From Cupriavidus consociatus (GTDB lineage: Bacteria; Pseudomonadota; Gammaproteobacteria; Burkholderiales; Burkholderiaceae): a DNA stretch of 64,000 nucleotides. A model generated the notes under the pieces. That model saw nothing but the letters and a program-made list of their open reading frames with translations. It ran no database searches and was not told where the DNA came from. Positions 18,297-27,437 of the stretch are shown one piece after another. Position 1 is the first letter of the stretch; each line of letters begins with the position of its first letter. The stretch covers positions 1 through 64,000 of the forward strand of contig NZ_JAGIQA010000010.1 in assembly GCF_017814975.1 (NCBI RefSeq), in the 5' to 3' direction. A program made the translations under genes and the position numbers.

Positions 18297-19442
18297 ATGG
18301 CAAAACGTGACTACTACGAAGTGCTCGGGGTAGGCAAGAACGCGAGCGACGACGAAATCAAGAAGGCTTATCGCAAGCTCGCGATGAAGTACCACCCGGA
18401 CCGCAATCCGGAAGGCAAGGACGGCAAGGTCGCCGAGGAAAAATTCAAGGAGGTCAAAGAGGCCTACGAGATGCTTTCCGATTCGGACAAGAAAGCGGCG
18501 TATGACCAGTACGGCCACGCCGGCGTCGACCCCAACATGGCCGGCGGCTTCGGCGGCGCGCAGGGTTATGGCGGTTTCGCCGAGGCCTTCGGCGACATCT
18601 TTGGCGATATCTTCGGCCAGCAGCAGGGCGGTCGCCGCGGCGGCGGCGGCCCGCAGGCCTATCGCGGCGCCGACCTGCGCTACAGCATGGAGATCAGCCT
18701 GGAGCAGGCCGCGCACGGCCACGAGGCGCAGATCCGCGTGCCGCACTGGGACGACTGCGACCACTGCCACGGCAAGGGCGCGGAGCCGGGCTCCAGCGTC
18801 GAGACCTGCCCGACCTGCCACGGCGCTGGCCAGGTGCGCGTGTCGCAGGGCTTCTTCACCATGCAGCAGACCTGCCCGAAGTGCCACGGCAGCGGCAAGT
18901 TCATTCCCAAGCCGTGTACCAAGTGCCACGGCCAGGGCAAGCTGAAGTCTCAGAAGACGCTGGAAGTGAAGATCCCGGCGGGCATCGACGAAGGCATGCG
19001 CATCCGCTCGTCCGGCAACGGCGAGCCGGGCATCAACGGCGGGCCGCCCGGCGACCTGTACGTGGAAGTCCACATCAAGCAGCACACGGTGTTCGAGCGC
19101 GACGGCGATGACCTGCACTGCCAGATGCCGGTCTCCTTCGCCACCGCGGCGCTGGGCGGCGACCTGGAAGTGCCGACGCTGAACGGCAAGGCCACCTTCC
19201 CGGTGCCCGAGGCGACGCAATCGGGCAAGACCTTCCGCTTGCGCGGCAAGGGCATCAAGGGCGTGCGGTCGGGCTATCCGGGCGATCTCTATGTGCATGT
19301 GAACGTGGAGACGCCGGTCAAGCTGACCGAGGCGCAGAAGGAGTTGCTGCGCCAGTTCGACCGCTCGGTGCACGAGGGCGGTTCGCGGCACAGCCCGCAG
19401 GAGCAATCCTGGCTGGACAAGGTGAAGAGTTTCTTCAGCTGA
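18297..19442 (+). CDS. dnaJ: Chaperone DnaJ (Hsp40)
   Basis: DnaJ is a co-chaperone that delivers unfolded proteins to DnaK and stimulates its ATPase. The 381-residue protein has all type I parts. It has a J domain with HPD ([10 protein letters not shown], about 32-41), a G/F-rich linker (about 75-115), and four zinc repeats [24 protein letters not shown] and CTKCHGQG (about 155-220). C-terminal peptide-binding domains follow. It shares the dnaK transcript or reads from it. The 171-base spacer shows no clear separate promoter. Confidence 0.98.
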   Translation: MAKRDYYEVLGVGKNASDDEIKKAYRKLAMKYHPDRNPEGKDGKVAEEKFKEVKEAYEMLSDSDKKAAYDQYGHAGVDPNMAGGFGGAQGYGGFAEAFGDIFGDIFGQQQGGRRGGGGPQAYRGADLRYSMEISLEQAAHGHEAQIRVPHWDDCDHCHGKGAEPGSSVETCPTCHGAGQVRVSQGFFTMQQTCPKCHGSGKFIPKPCTKCHGQGKLKSQKTLEVKIPAGIDEGMRIRSSGNGEPGINGGPPGDLYVEVHIKQHTVFERDGDDLHCQMPVSFATAALGGDLEVPTLNGKATFPVPEATQSGKTFRLRGKGIKGVRSGYPGDLYVHVNVETPVKLTEAQKELLRQFDRSVHEGGSRHSPQEQSWLDKVKSFFS

Positions 19443-19462
19443 TCCGGCTTGGGCGGTATGAG

Positions 19463-19497
19463 GCCGGCCACGTGTGAGCGTGGCCGGTTTTGTTTTT
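19463..19497 (+). terminator. Rho-independent terminator after dnaJ
   Basis: The stem CCGGCCACG (19464-19472) pairs with CGTGGCCGG (19479-19487) across a 6-base loop and is followed by TTTTGTTTTT. It lies 21 bases after the dnaJ stop and should end the dnaKJ transcript. Confidence 0.88.
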
Positions 19498-19526
19498 GTG
19501 CGACGATCACGACGTCGCACGTGGTT

Positions 19527-19777
19527 TTCTCCCCTCTCCGGCGCGCGGGAGAGGGGCCGGGGTGAGGGCCGGCGCTGGCAGTACCGAGGCCCTATCGGTT
19601 GCTCTCCCCCAAGCTCATTGCCGCGCGATAATGCATGGCTGTTCCGCTGAATCTCAGAGTTTCGCCCCCGTGGTAGCAAGCATCCAGCCCCCCCCCCCCC
19701 CCCCCCCCCCCCACCCCCCCCCCCCCCCCGCCCCCCCCCCCCCCCCCGGCCCCTCTCCCGCGCGCGGGAGAGGGGAG
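19527..19777. repeat. REP-like palindromes flanking a 60-base near-pure C tract
   Basis: A REP-like hairpin (CCCCTCTCC...GGAGAGGGG, 19531-19556) has the tail CCGGGGTGAGGGCCGGCGC. A second, perfect 26-bp palindrome lies at 19750-19775. Between them, 19688-19747 consists of 58 C with one A (19713) and one G (19730). The tract directly abuts the second palindrome, where the reversed tail (CTCACCCC) would be expected by analogy with 7039-7086. This suggests a sequencing or assembly artefact over a GC hairpin, although a real homopolymer cannot be excluded. Confidence 0.85.
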
Positions 19778-19919
19778 CACGCCCTCAGCGGAAGGAGAGG
19801 TCTTCGTCCTTCTCGATGACGCGACCGCCCCCGCGTCGCAAGCCGCATCGCGCCTCTACACCGGCTTTCTCCGGGACGACCTACTGCCCGCCGGCAGCGA
19901 TATCACCCGGCTCGATGCC

Positions 19920-21635
19920 ATGCTTGCCGAAGGCTGGCGCCAGGGCTGGTACGCCACGCTGTTTGCACCCTACGAATTCGGCGGCCCGCTGGTCGGCATC
20001 CCCATTCACACCGGCGATGCGCTGCCATGCCACGACGGCGCGCTGCGCCTGCTCTGGTTCCGCGACCTGCGCCACCTGGACAGCGCGGCCGTGGCCGACT
20101 GGCTTCAGGCCAACGCCGCCTCAGCGCCGGCCGGATTGATGGATGTCGCCTCCGACACCCCGCGCGAGGCCTTCGATGACGCCATCGCCCGCATCCACCA
20201 GTGGATCGAGGCCGGCGACACCTATCAGGTCAACTACACACAACGCCTGCGCTTCCAGGCCTTCGGCGATCCGGTGGCGCTGTACGCTGCGCTGCGCGCC
20301 GCGCAACCGGTGCCCTACGGCACGCTGGCACGGTTGCCGGGCGATGCCTGGGTGCTGTCGCTGTCGCCGGAGCTGTTCGTGCGCCACGACGGCAGCGGCC
20401 ACCTGCTGACGCGCCCGATGAAGGGCACCGCGCCGCGTTCGGGCGATGCGCAGCGCGACGCGCAGGCCGCGGCCGCGCTCGCCGCCGATGCCAAGAACCG
20501 CGCCGAGAACGTGATGATCGTCGACCTGCTGCGCAATGACCTGGGCCGCATCGCGCAGCCGGGCAGCGTGGCGGTGCCTGAGCGCTTTGCCGTGCAGCCG
20601 TTCGGCGCGGTGCTGCAGATGACCTCGACGGTCACCGCCACGGCGCGTCCCGGCACCGGCTTCGGCGCGCTGATGGCGGCTTTGTTCCCGTGCGGCTCGA
20701 TCACCGGCGCGCCCAAGCGGCGCACCATGGAGATCATTGCCGATCTGGAAGGCACGCCGCGCGGCCTGTACACCGGCGCGATCGGCTGGATCGATGCCCC
20801 GCAAGCCGGTGCCGCCATGGGCCCGTTCGCGCTGTCCGTGGCGATCCGCACCCTGGTGCTGGCGCCGCCGGCGGCCAGCGGGCGGCGGGCCGGCGAAATG
20901 GGCGTTGGCGGCGGCATCGTCCACGACAGCGTGGCCGCCGAGGAATTCGCGGAATGCGGCTGGAAGGCGCGCTTCCTGACGCGGCTCGATCCCGGCTTCA
21001 CGCTGTTCGAGACCATGCGCGTGCAGGACGGCGGTTGCCTGCAGGCGGACCGCCACCTGGCGCGCCTTGCGGCCTCGGCGCGCGCGTTCGGGTTTGCCTT
21101 CGATGCCGAAGCGGCACGGGCGGCGGTGTCTATGCAGGCCGGGCAGCTTGGCGCCGGTACCGGGCGACTGCGCCTGGCGCTGGACAAGGGGGGCACGCTG
21201 TCCTTTTCCAGCGGCGCAGTGGTGCCGTTGCAAGGGCCGGTCACAGTCGACCTGGCGCCCGAACCATTGCCCGACGCCGATCCGCTGCGCCGCCACAAGA
21301 CCAGCGCCCGCGCGGTCTACGACGCCGGCTGGCAAGCCGCCGAGCGCGCCGGCGGCTTCGACCGCCTGTTCTTCAATACCCGCGGCGAGCTGCTGGAAGG
21401 CGGGCGCAGCTCGGTCTTCGTCCGCATCGATGGCCGCTGGCTGACGCCGCCATTGTCGGCCGACATCCTGCCCGGGGTGATGCGCGCGGTCGTGCTGGAA
21501 CAGGGCGGGGTGGCGCTGGGCGCGCCAGGCGAAGCGGTGGCGGAGGGTGTCGTCACGCGCGCCATGCTGGCGCGTGCTGATGCCGTCGTGGTAGTCAATG
21601 CACTGCGCGGGGCGATACCGGCAACGCTTATCTAG
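19920..21635 (+). CDS. pabB: Aminodeoxychorismate synthase component I fused to aminodeoxychorismate lyase
   Basis: The protein combines PabB (chorismate plus glutamine-derived ammonia to aminodeoxychorismate) with a C-terminal class IV aminotransferase-fold PabC lyase that releases 4-aminobenzoate for folate. The chorismate-binding domain shows NYTQRLRF, TRPMKGTAPRSGD, ENVMIVDLLRNDLGRI and CGSITGAPKRRTMEII. The lyase domain starts near FTLFETMRVQDGG, with the PLP lysine in RRHKTSAR. ATG 19920 is the first usable start, but homologous sequence (VFVLLDDATAP, LYTGF) continues in frame back to about 19800. No start codon exists between a stop at 19674 and 19920, so the true 5' end is lost at the C tract. 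The gene is convergent with the ABC ATPase gene, 3 bases apart. Confidence 0.9.
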   Translation: MLAEGWRQGWYATLFAPYEFGGPLVGIPIHTGDALPCHDGALRLLWFRDLRHLDSAAVADWLQANAASAPAGLMDVASDTPREAFDDAIARIHQWIEAGDTYQVNYTQRLRFQAFGDPVALYAALRAAQPVPYGTLARLPGDAWVLSLSPELFVRHDGSGHLLTRPMKGTAPRSGDAQRDAQAAAALAADAKNRAENVMIVDLLRNDLGRIAQPGSVAVPERFAVQPFGAVLQMTSTVTATARPGTGFGALMAALFPCGSITGAPKRRTMEIIADLEGTPRGLYTGAIGWIDAPQAGAAMGPFALSVAIRTLVLAPPAASGRRAGEMGVGGGIVHDSVAAEEFAECGWKARFLTRLDPGFTLFETMRVQDGGCLQADRHLARLAASARAFGFAFDAEAARAAVSMQAGQLGAGTGRLRLALDKGGTLSFSSGAVVPLQGPVTVDLAPEPLPDADPLRRHKTSARAVYDAGWQAAERAGGFDRLFFNTRGELLEGGRSSVFVRIDGRWLTPPLSADILPGVMRAVVLEQGGVALGAPGEAVAEGVVTRAMLARADAVVVVNALRGAIPATLI

Positions 21636-21638
21636 GCG

Positions 21639-22340
21639 CTACGGGTGATGCGTGTCCAGCACGCCGTCGCCCAGCTTCCAGCGCACCACGCCCGGCAGGT
21701 TGATCAGTTCGCGGTCGTGACAGATCATGATCACGGTACGGCCCTCGGCGGCCAGGTCCCCGACCAGCGCGATCACCTGCTCGCGCGCATGGCCGTCCAG
21801 GCTCGAGGTCGGTTCGTCCAACAGCAACAGTTCCGGCTCCAGCACCTTGGCGCGCGCCAGCGCCACGCGCTGGATCTCGCCACCCGACAGGAATTCAGGC
21901 GCGGTGTCCTGCAGGTGCGACACGCCGGCCCAGCCCAGCGATTCGCCCACGCGCCGCGCGATCTCGTCGTGCGGCAAGCGGCGCGCATGCAGGCCGTAGG
22001 CGATGTTCGCGCGCACCGAGGTGCGGAACAGGTAGGGATGCTGGTGCAGGTAAGCGATGCGCTGGCGCACCGCCGGCGGCAGCGGATCGAGCGGTGCGCT
22101 GTGGGTCTGGCCGTTGGCATCGCTCCATTGCACGGTGGCGCCCGGCGCGCGTTCCAGTCCAGCCATCATGCGCAGCATCGTGGTCTTTCCGGCGCCGTTC
22201 ATGCCGGTCAGCACGATCGCGGTGGCGCGCGGGATTGCCAGTTCGTCGATGGCAAACAGGCGGCGCAAGCCGATGGTGCGGGCCAGCCCGCGCACGGTCA
22301 GCAAGGGTGATGATGCCGGCGGCTGGGATGCGGCTGTCAT
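21639..22340 (-). CDS. ABC transporter ATP-binding protein, tungstate type
   Basis: This 233-residue ABC ATPase has Walker A GMNGAGKTT (about 45-53), the Q-loop region YLHQHPYLF, the signature LSGGEIQRVALARA and Walker B LLLLDEPTSSLD. The start ATG 22340 overlaps the end of the permease gene by 4 bases, indicating coupling. With the adjacent TupB-like permease it should energise uptake of an oxyanion, most likely tungstate or molybdate. No solute-binding protein gene lies beside it. Confidence 0.86.
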   Translation of the reverse strand: MTAASQPPASSPLLTVRGLARTIGLRRLFAIDELAIPRATAIVLTGMNGAGKTTMLRMMAGLERAPGATVQWSDANGQTHSAPLDPLPPAVRQRIAYLHQHPYLFRTSVRANIAYGLHARRLPHDEIARRVGESLGWAGVSHLQDTAPEFLSGGEIQRVALARAKVLEPELLLLDEPTSSLDGHAREQVIALVGDLAAEGRTVIMICHDRELINLPGVVRWKLGDGVLDTHHP

Positions 22341-23035
22341 TGCCGAAACCCTCCCGCGCCCTGCAGCCACGCCATGCCGATATTGACCAGCAATGCCAGC
22401 GCCACCAGCACGATGCCCAATGCAATGCCTTGCGCGAATTCGCCCTTGCTGGTTTCCAGCGCGATCGCGGTGGTGATGGTGCGGGTCGAGCCTTCGATAT
22501 TGCCGCCGATCATCAGCGCCGAGCCGACCTCGGCGATCACGCGCCCGAAGCCCGCCACCACCGCCGCCATCAGCCCGAAGCGCAGCTCGCGCAGGACCGT
22601 GAAGAAGGTGCGCCAGCGCCCGGCGCCAAGCACCCACGCGGTTTCGCGCAAGCGCACATCGGCACCCTGCAGTGTCGACAATGCGAACGCCAGCACCACC
22701 GGAAAGCCGATCACCGCCTGCCCCAGCACCATGCCGGACGGCGTGAACAGCAGGTGCAGGCTGCCCAGCGGCCCCTGGCGCGTCAGCAAGAGATAAAGGA
22801 TCAGCCCGACCAGCACGGTCGGGAAGGAGAGAAAGGCCTGCGCCACCACCACCACCGCGCGCCGCCCGGGGAACTGCCGCGTGGCGATCAGCCAGGCGGC
22901 GGCGATGGCGGGCACGGTGGCGATCGCCAGCCCCAGCACCGCGATGGCCAGCGAGGTCCAGACGATGAACCACAGCCCCGCGTCGCCGCTGCCGAGCAGG
23001 CGGAATGCAGCGGCGGTGGCGGCAGCGATCTCCAC
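22337..23035 (-). CDS. ABC transporter permease, TupB (tungstate) type
   Basis: This is a 232-residue inner-membrane permease from a GTG start at 23035, located 4 bases after the panB stop. The upstream in-frame extension is antisense to panB. About five to six helices are visible. The cytoplasmic loop GRVIAEVGSALMIGGNIEG, followed by STRTITTAIALETSKGEFAQG, matches the TupB/WtpB-like tungstate permease pattern (EAA-like loop). Gene order panB-permease-ATPase with tight spacing suggests one transcript. Substrate assignment is by family only. Confidence 0.85.
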   Translation of the reverse strand: MEIAAATAAAFRLLGSGDAGLWFIVWTSLAIAVLGLAIATVPAIAAAWLIATRQFPGRRAVVVVAQAFLSFPTVLVGLILYLLLTRQGPLGSLHLLFTPSGMVLGQAVIGFPVVLAFALSTLQGADVRLRETAWVLGAGRWRTFFTVLRELRFGLMAAVVAGFGRVIAEVGSALMIGGNIEGSTRTITTAIALETSKGEFAQGIALGIVLVALALLVNIGMAWLQGAGGFRQ

Positions 23036-23039
23036 CGGG

Positions 23040-23861
23040 TCAGGCGGAGAAGGTGTGCTCGGGGGCCGGGAAGCTGCCGTCCTTGACCGCGGCCACGTAG
23101 GCACGCACGGCGCCTTCGATCGAGGTCTGGCCTTCCATGAAGTTACGCACGAACTTGGCCTTGCGGCCGGGGTAGACGTTGATCATGTCCTGCAGCACCA
23201 GCACCTGGCCGGTGCAGTCGGCGCCGGCACCGATGCCGATGGTCGGCACCTTCAGCAGCTGCGTGATCTCGCCGGCGAGCTTGGCCGGCACCGCTTCCAT
23301 CAGCACCACCTGCGCGCCCGCCTCCTGCAGGGCCAGCGCATCGCGCTTGAGCTGCGCGGCGCCCGCGTCGGTCTTGCCCTGTACCTTGAAACCGCCCAGC
23401 GCATGCACCGACTGCGGTGTCAGGCCGATATGCGCGCACACCGGGATGCTGCGCTCGACCAGGAATTTCACGATGGGTGCGAGCCAGTCGCCGCCTTCGA
23501 GCTTGACCATCTGCGCGCCGGCCTTCATCAGCGTGACGGCACTGGCGAATGCGGTTTCGGGCGTCGGGTAGGTGCCGAATGGCAGGTCGGTCACCAGCAT
23601 GGCGGTCTGGTTGCCGCGCGCCACGCATTCGGTGTGGTAGGCCATCTGTTCCAACGTCACCGGCAGGGTGGTTTGCTGGCCCTGCATCACGTTGCCCAGC
23701 GAATCGCCGACCAGGATCATCTCGACGCCGCAGTAATCGAGCAGCGCCGCGAAGCTGGAGTCGTAGGCGGTCAGCATGGCGATTTTCTCGCCGGCGTCGC
23801 GCATCGCCTGCAATTTGGGGATCGTGATGGTCTTGCGGGAAGGATCGAGGAGGTAACTCAT
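23040..23861 (-). CDS. panB: 3-methyl-2-oxobutanoate hydroxymethyltransferase
   Basis: PanB transfers a hydroxymethyl group from methylene-tetrahydrofolate to 2-oxoisovalerate, the first step towards pantothenate. The 273-residue protein starts at ATG 23861. Conserved parts include [28 protein letters not shown] (Mg and substrate binding), [16 protein letters not shown] and the catalytic-glutamate region [25 protein letters not shown] follows. It lies downstream of folK and a deoxynucleoside kinase gene, a biosynthetic operon joining folate and pantothenate steps. Confidence 0.96.
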   Translation of the reverse strand: MSYLLDPSRKTITIPKLQAMRDAGEKIAMLTAYDSSFAALLDYCGVEMILVGDSLGNVMQGQQTTLPVTLEQMAYHTECVARGNQTAMLVTDLPFGTYPTPETAFASAVTLMKAGAQMVKLEGGDWLAPIVKFLVERSIPVCAHIGLTPQSVHALGGFKVQGKTDAGAAQLKRDALALQEAGAQVVLMEAVPAKLAGEITQLLKVPTIGIGAGADCTGQVLVLQDMINVYPGRKAKFVRNFMEGQTSIEGAVRAYVAAVKDGSFPAPEHTFSA

Positions 23862-23970
23862 GGCAGTGCCCGTGTATGACGGCGGTTTTTGCCGCTGGGA
23901 CCATGCGCAGCAAATGCTGCAGGGCAACGGCTGCCGTCGTTATTGTGTTGTGGCTGGCAGGCGGGGCCTG

Positions 23971-24612
23971 TCAGGGCGCAGCGAGATTGAGAAAGGCCTT
24001 GCGGCCGCGCATGCTTTCAATGCGCGACAGTAGTGTACGGAAATCGTCATCGTTGTCCACCGGATTGAAGTGGGCGGTATCGACGACCAGCACCGGGGCC
24101 TCGTCGTAGCGGTGGAACAGTTCGCCGTAGGCGTCAGCCAGCCGCTGCAGGTAGTGTTCGTCGATGCCGGCCTCGCCCGGCTCGCCGCGGCGCACGATGC
24201 GCTCGCGCAGCAGCGACGGCGTGGCCTGCAACACGATGACCAGGTCGACCCGCTGCGGCGGCAGGTTGAAGCGCGCGGCAATGGCGTCGTACAGCGCCAG
24301 TTCGTCAGGCCCCAGCGTCAGTGCCGCGTGCAGGCGGTCCCTGGCCATCAGGAAATTGCTCACCATGCGCTGGCCGGCCAGCAGCGCGGCCTGCCATTGC
24401 TGCAGCTGCACGGCGCGCTGGGTCAGGCACCACAGCTGCAGCGCCAGCGCGTGGCGCGCGGGATCGCGGTAGAACGGTTCCAGGAAGGGACTGCGGCGCG
24501 CGCAGTCAGGCAGCTCATGCGCCTGCAGCGTGCGCGCCAGGCGCTGGGCCAGCGAGGTCTTGCCCGATCCGACGGGACCTTCGACGACGATGCGGCGCAG
24601 GTGATCGAGCAT
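23971..24612 (-). CDS. Deoxynucleoside kinase
   Basis: This 213-residue P-loop kinase is of the deoxyadenosine/deoxyguanosine kinase (dNK) family. Walker A is EGPVGSGKTSLAQRL (about 10-24). The ERS-like region is SNFLMARDRL, and the lid region has RIVRRGEPGEAGIDEHYLQRL. It would phosphorylate deoxynucleosides for salvage. I chose ATG 24612, 29 bases after the folK stop. The specificity (dA/dG versus dC/dT) cannot be set from sequence. Confidence 0.87.
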   Translation of the reverse strand: MLDHLRRIVVEGPVGSGKTSLAQRLARTLQAHELPDCARRSPFLEPFYRDPARHALALQLWCLTQRAVQLQQWQAALLAGQRMVSNFLMARDRLHAALTLGPDELALYDAIAARFNLPPQRVDLVIVLQATPSLLRERIVRRGEPGEAGIDEHYLQRLADAYGELFHRYDEAPVLVVDTAHFNPVDNDDDFRTLLSRIESMRGRKAFLNLAAP

Positions 24613-24641
24613 GGCGCTTCGCGCGGATGGCCTGCCTGGCC

Positions 24642-25169
24642 TCAGCCGGTACGGCCGGTCCCGCCCTCGGCCTGCAGGCGCAGGCACTTGCAGGTGGAGA
24701 CTTTCTCGATGCGCTGGGACACCACGCCGGCCAGAAAGTCGGCGGCACGGCCGCGCCCGGGGATCGACAGCTCGGCGTCGAGCTCCACCAGCGGCACCAG
24801 CGTGAAGGCGCGCTCGGTCACGCGCGGGTGTGGGACGGTCAGGTGCTCGTCGTCGTATTGTTCGTTGCCGAACACAAGGAGGTCGAGGTCGAGGGTGCGC
24901 GGCGCGTTGCGGAACGGGCGCTCGCGGCCGAACTGGTCCTCGATGTGGTGGCAGATGCGCAGCAGCTGCGGCGCGGTGAACGAGGTCTGCACCTTGACCA
25001 CCGCGTTGTAGTAGTCGTCGCCGCCGGCATCGACCGGCGCGGTGCGATAGAGCGAGGAGCGCGCCAGCACCGTGATGCCGACCTGCTGGGCCAGGCACAC
25101 GATGGCGTCCTTGATGGCCTGGCGGGCATCGCCCAGATTTGCGCCGATGCCGATGAAGGCAAGAGTCAT
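24642..25169 (-). CDS. folK: 2-amino-4-hydroxy-6-hydroxymethyldihydropteridine pyrophosphokinase
   Basis: FolK transfers pyrophosphate from ATP to the hydroxymethyl pterin in folate synthesis. The 175-residue protein has the N-terminal FIGIGANLGD, YRTAPV and DYYNAVV segments. The signature FGRERPFRNAPRTLDLDLLVFG carries the Mg-binding aspartates, and PHPRVTERAFTLVPLVEL follows. The start is directly adjacent to the pcnB stop, so the two are translationally coupled. Near the C-terminus there is a short cysteine-containing stretch (TCKCLRLQAEGGTGRTG) beyond the usual fold. Confidence 0.95.
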   Translation of the reverse strand: MTLAFIGIGANLGDARQAIKDAIVCLAQQVGITVLARSSLYRTAPVDAGGDDYYNAVVKVQTSFTAPQLLRICHHIEDQFGRERPFRNAPRTLDLDLLVFGNEQYDDEHLTVPHPRVTERAFTLVPLVELDAELSIPGRGRAADFLAGVVSQRIEKVSTCKCLRLQAEGGTGRTG

Positions 25170-26699
25170 TTACGTTTCCTCCGGCTGGCCGGGGCCGGCA
25201 TGTGCTGCCTGGCCCGCGTCCGAGTCGCTCCGGGAAGAAACTTTATCCGATTTCCGCGGACTGCGTCGGCGGCGCTTCTTGCGCGCCGGGCCTTCGCCTT
25301 CAGCACCCTGGGCTCCGCCCTGGCCGCCACCCTGGCCCCGCGCGCTGCGCACGGCGTCGATCAGGTCTTCGCGCTCATGCGGCTCGGCGTTCTGGAAGTC
25401 CTGCCACCAGGTGGCCAGCTCTTCCGGCAGCTCGCCGGACTGGCAGCGCAGCTGCAGGAAATCGTAGCCGGCGCGGAAGCGCGGCGACTCCAGCAGGCGG
25501 AACGGCATGCGGCCCACGCGCTTCTCGAAGCGCGGCTGCATGCCCCAGATATCGCGCATGTCGGTGACGAAGCGGCGCTGGATCGCGAGCTGACCGGTCT
25601 GCTTTTCCAGCACCGAATCCATGGCGCTGTTGAGCGCGGCGATGGCGTGTTCGCCTTCCTCGCGCAGCTGGTTCCAGCGCTGCAGCACGTGGTGCCACAG
25701 CAGCGCGGCGAACAGGAAACCCGGCGACACCGGCTTGCCGGACTGCACGCGGCGGTCGGTGTTGTCCAGCGCCAGCTGCACGAAGCGCTGGCCCATGGGC
25801 TGCTCCAGCGCCACGTCCAGCAGTGGCAGCAGGCCCTTGTGCAGGCCCGCCTTGCGCAGCTCCTGCAACGAGGCCCAGGCGTGGCCGGACATCAGCAGCT
25901 TGAGCATCTCGTCGAACAGGCGCGCGCTCGGCACGTTGTGGATCAGCTCGGCCAGGCCGGCGACGGGGTGGCGCGTGGCCTCGTCGATATCGAAGCCGGT
26001 CTTGGCGGCGAAGCGCACCACGCGCAGCATCCGCACCGGGTCTTCGCGGTAGCGCGTGGCCGGGTCGCCGATCATGCGCAGCGTGCGCGCGCGGATGTCT
26101 TCCATGCCGTGATGGTAGTCATGCACGGTCTGCGCGGCCGGGTCGTAGTACATCGCGTTGATGGTGAAGTCGCGGCGTTCCGCGTCTTCGGACTGCGAGC
26201 CCCACACGTTGTCGCGCAGCACGCGGCCCGAGGCGTCGATCGCATGGGTCTTGCTGTCGAGCTCGGCACGTTTGAGGCGGCGGCCTTCGGGCAAGGTCTC
26301 GCTGGCGATGGCGTCGACCAGTGCGCGGAAGGTCGAGACCTCGATGATTTCCTGCTCGCGCCCGCCGTAGAAGGTCACGTGCACGATCTGGAAGCGGCGG
26401 CCGATGATGCGCGAGCGGCGGAACAGCGACTGCACCTGCTCGGGCGTGGCATTGGTCGCGACGTCGAAATCCTTGGGCTTGATGCCGAGCAGCAGGTCCC
26501 GTACGGCGCCGCCGACGATATAGGCCTGGTAGCCGGCCTGCTGCAGCGTGGAAGTGACCTTGACGGCATTGCGCGACAGCAGCGTGGGGTCAATCTGGTG
26601 CTCGTCCACGTTGACGATGCGCGGCGTATGGGCGCGGCCGGTGCGGCGCTGCTTGGGGCCGGGTTTGCCCAGCAGCCGGGTAATGAGCTTCTTGATCAC
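25170..26699 (-). CDS. pcnB: Poly(A) polymerase I
   Basis: PcnB adds 3' poly(A) tails to RNA, which promotes decay and affects plasmid copy number. The 509-residue protein belongs to the class II nucleotidyltransferases. It shows AYIVGGAVRDLLLGIKPKDFDVATNATPEQV (G-G-x-V-R-D and D-x-D catalytic motif, about 60-90) and RRDFTINAMYYDP. RMIGDPATRYREDPVRMLRVVRFAAK follows. The C-terminus is strongly basic (KKRRRRSPRKSDK), suitable for RNA binding. This family resembles CCA-adding enzymes, but the basic N- and C-terminal extensions favour PcnB. Confidence 0.94.
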   Translation of the reverse strand: MIKKLITRLLGKPGPKQRRTGRAHTPRIVNVDEHQIDPTLLSRNAVKVTSTLQQAGYQAYIVGGAVRDLLLGIKPKDFDVATNATPEQVQSLFRRSRIIGRRFQIVHVTFYGGREQEIIEVSTFRALVDAIASETLPEGRRLKRAELDSKTHAIDASGRVLRDNVWGSQSEDAERRDFTINAMYYDPAAQTVHDYHHGMEDIRARTLRMIGDPATRYREDPVRMLRVVRFAAKTGFDIDEATRHPVAGLAELIHNVPSARLFDEMLKLLMSGHAWASLQELRKAGLHKGLLPLLDVALEQPMGQRFVQLALDNTDRRVQSGKPVSPGFLFAALLWHHVLQRWNQLREEGEHAIAALNSAMDSVLEKQTGQLAIQRRFVTDMRDIWGMQPRFEKRVGRMPFRLLESPRFRAGYDFLQLRCQSGELPEELATWWQDFQNAEPHEREDLIDAVRSARGQGGGQGGAQGAEGEGPARKKRRRRSPRKSDKVSSRSDSDAGQAAHAGPGQPEET

Positions 26700-26700
26700 G

Positions 26701-27375
26701 TCAGAACAGATCCATGATGCGCCAGCCGGCCGCGGCGGCGTGGTGGCGCAGGCGATCGTCCGGATTGGTGGCGATCGGCTCGGAGACCTTTTCCAGCAGG
26801 GGCAGGTCGTTGGCCGAGTCGCTGTAGAAGGTGGTGGTCTCGAAGTTGTCCCAGGTCGTGCCCTGTGCCTTGAGCCAGGCTTCGACGCGAGTGATCTTGC
26901 CTTCGCGGAAGCTCGGCACGCCGAAGACCTCGCCGGTGAACTGGCTTTCCGGCTTGCCGTCGACGGTGGCGGGCTCGGTCGCGATCAGGTGCTTGATGCC
27001 GAAGGCGGCGGCGATCGGCGCCGTGACGAAGCTGTTGGTGGCAGTGACCACCGCGCACAGGTCGCCGGCCTCGATGTGCTTGTAGACCAGCGCGCGCGCC
27101 TGCGGCGTGATCACCGGGTCGATCACCTCGTGCATGAACTGCAGGCGCATGGCGTCGAGCTTGTCGCGCGGATTGGCCGCCAGCGGCCCCAGCGCAAAGC
27201 GCAGGAACGCCTGGATGTCCAGCGTGCCCGCCTTGTAGTGGTTGTAGAACTCGTCGTTCTTCTGCCGGTAAATTTCCTCGTCGACGATGCCCAGGCGGAC
27301 CAGGAAGCGGCCCCATTCATGGTCGCTGTCGGTCGGGATCAGGGTGTGGTCGAGGTCAAAGAGTGCCAGATTCAT
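26701..27375 (-). CDS. HAD-superfamily subfamily IB hydrolase (SerB-like phosphatase)
   Basis: This 224-residue phosphatase has motif I FDLDHTLIPTDSD (nucleophile D7), motif II VTATNSF and motif III lysine with YSDSANDLPLL near 190. The cap and length fit the HAD-IB group that includes phosphoserine phosphatase-like and histidinol-phosphatase-like enzymes. It ends 1 base before pcnB, so the two are coupled. Related proteins in beta-proteobacteria are annotated as phosphoserine or histidinol-phosphate phosphatases, and the natural substrate here is undetermined. Confidence 0.85.
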   Translation of the reverse strand: MNLALFDLDHTLIPTDSDHEWGRFLVRLGIVDEEIYRQKNDEFYNHYKAGTLDIQAFLRFALGPLAANPRDKLDAMRLQFMHEVIDPVITPQARALVYKHIEAGDLCAVVTATNSFVTAPIAAAFGIKHLIATEPATVDGKPESQFTGEVFGVPSFREGKITRVEAWLKAQGTTWDNFETTTFYSDSANDLPLLEKVSEPIATNPDDRLRHHAAAAGWRIMDLF

Positions 27376-27437
27376 GGGGCGCGATTTTACCTTAAGGCAG
27401 GATGGGGTAAGGGAGCGGGCGGGGCCGGGGCCGTCGC

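Noticed and set aside
19490..19819. Proline-rich frame through the C tract (and the Gly-rich frame opposite it)
   Set aside because: The repeats come only from the homopolymer. It has no coding signal outside the tract, although its ATG at 19631 may matter for the pabB 5' end as described.
24321..26717. 798-codon plus-strand frame opposite the dNK, folK and pcnB genes
   Set aside because: Antisense to three genes with clear active-site motifs; composition is typical of shadow frames.
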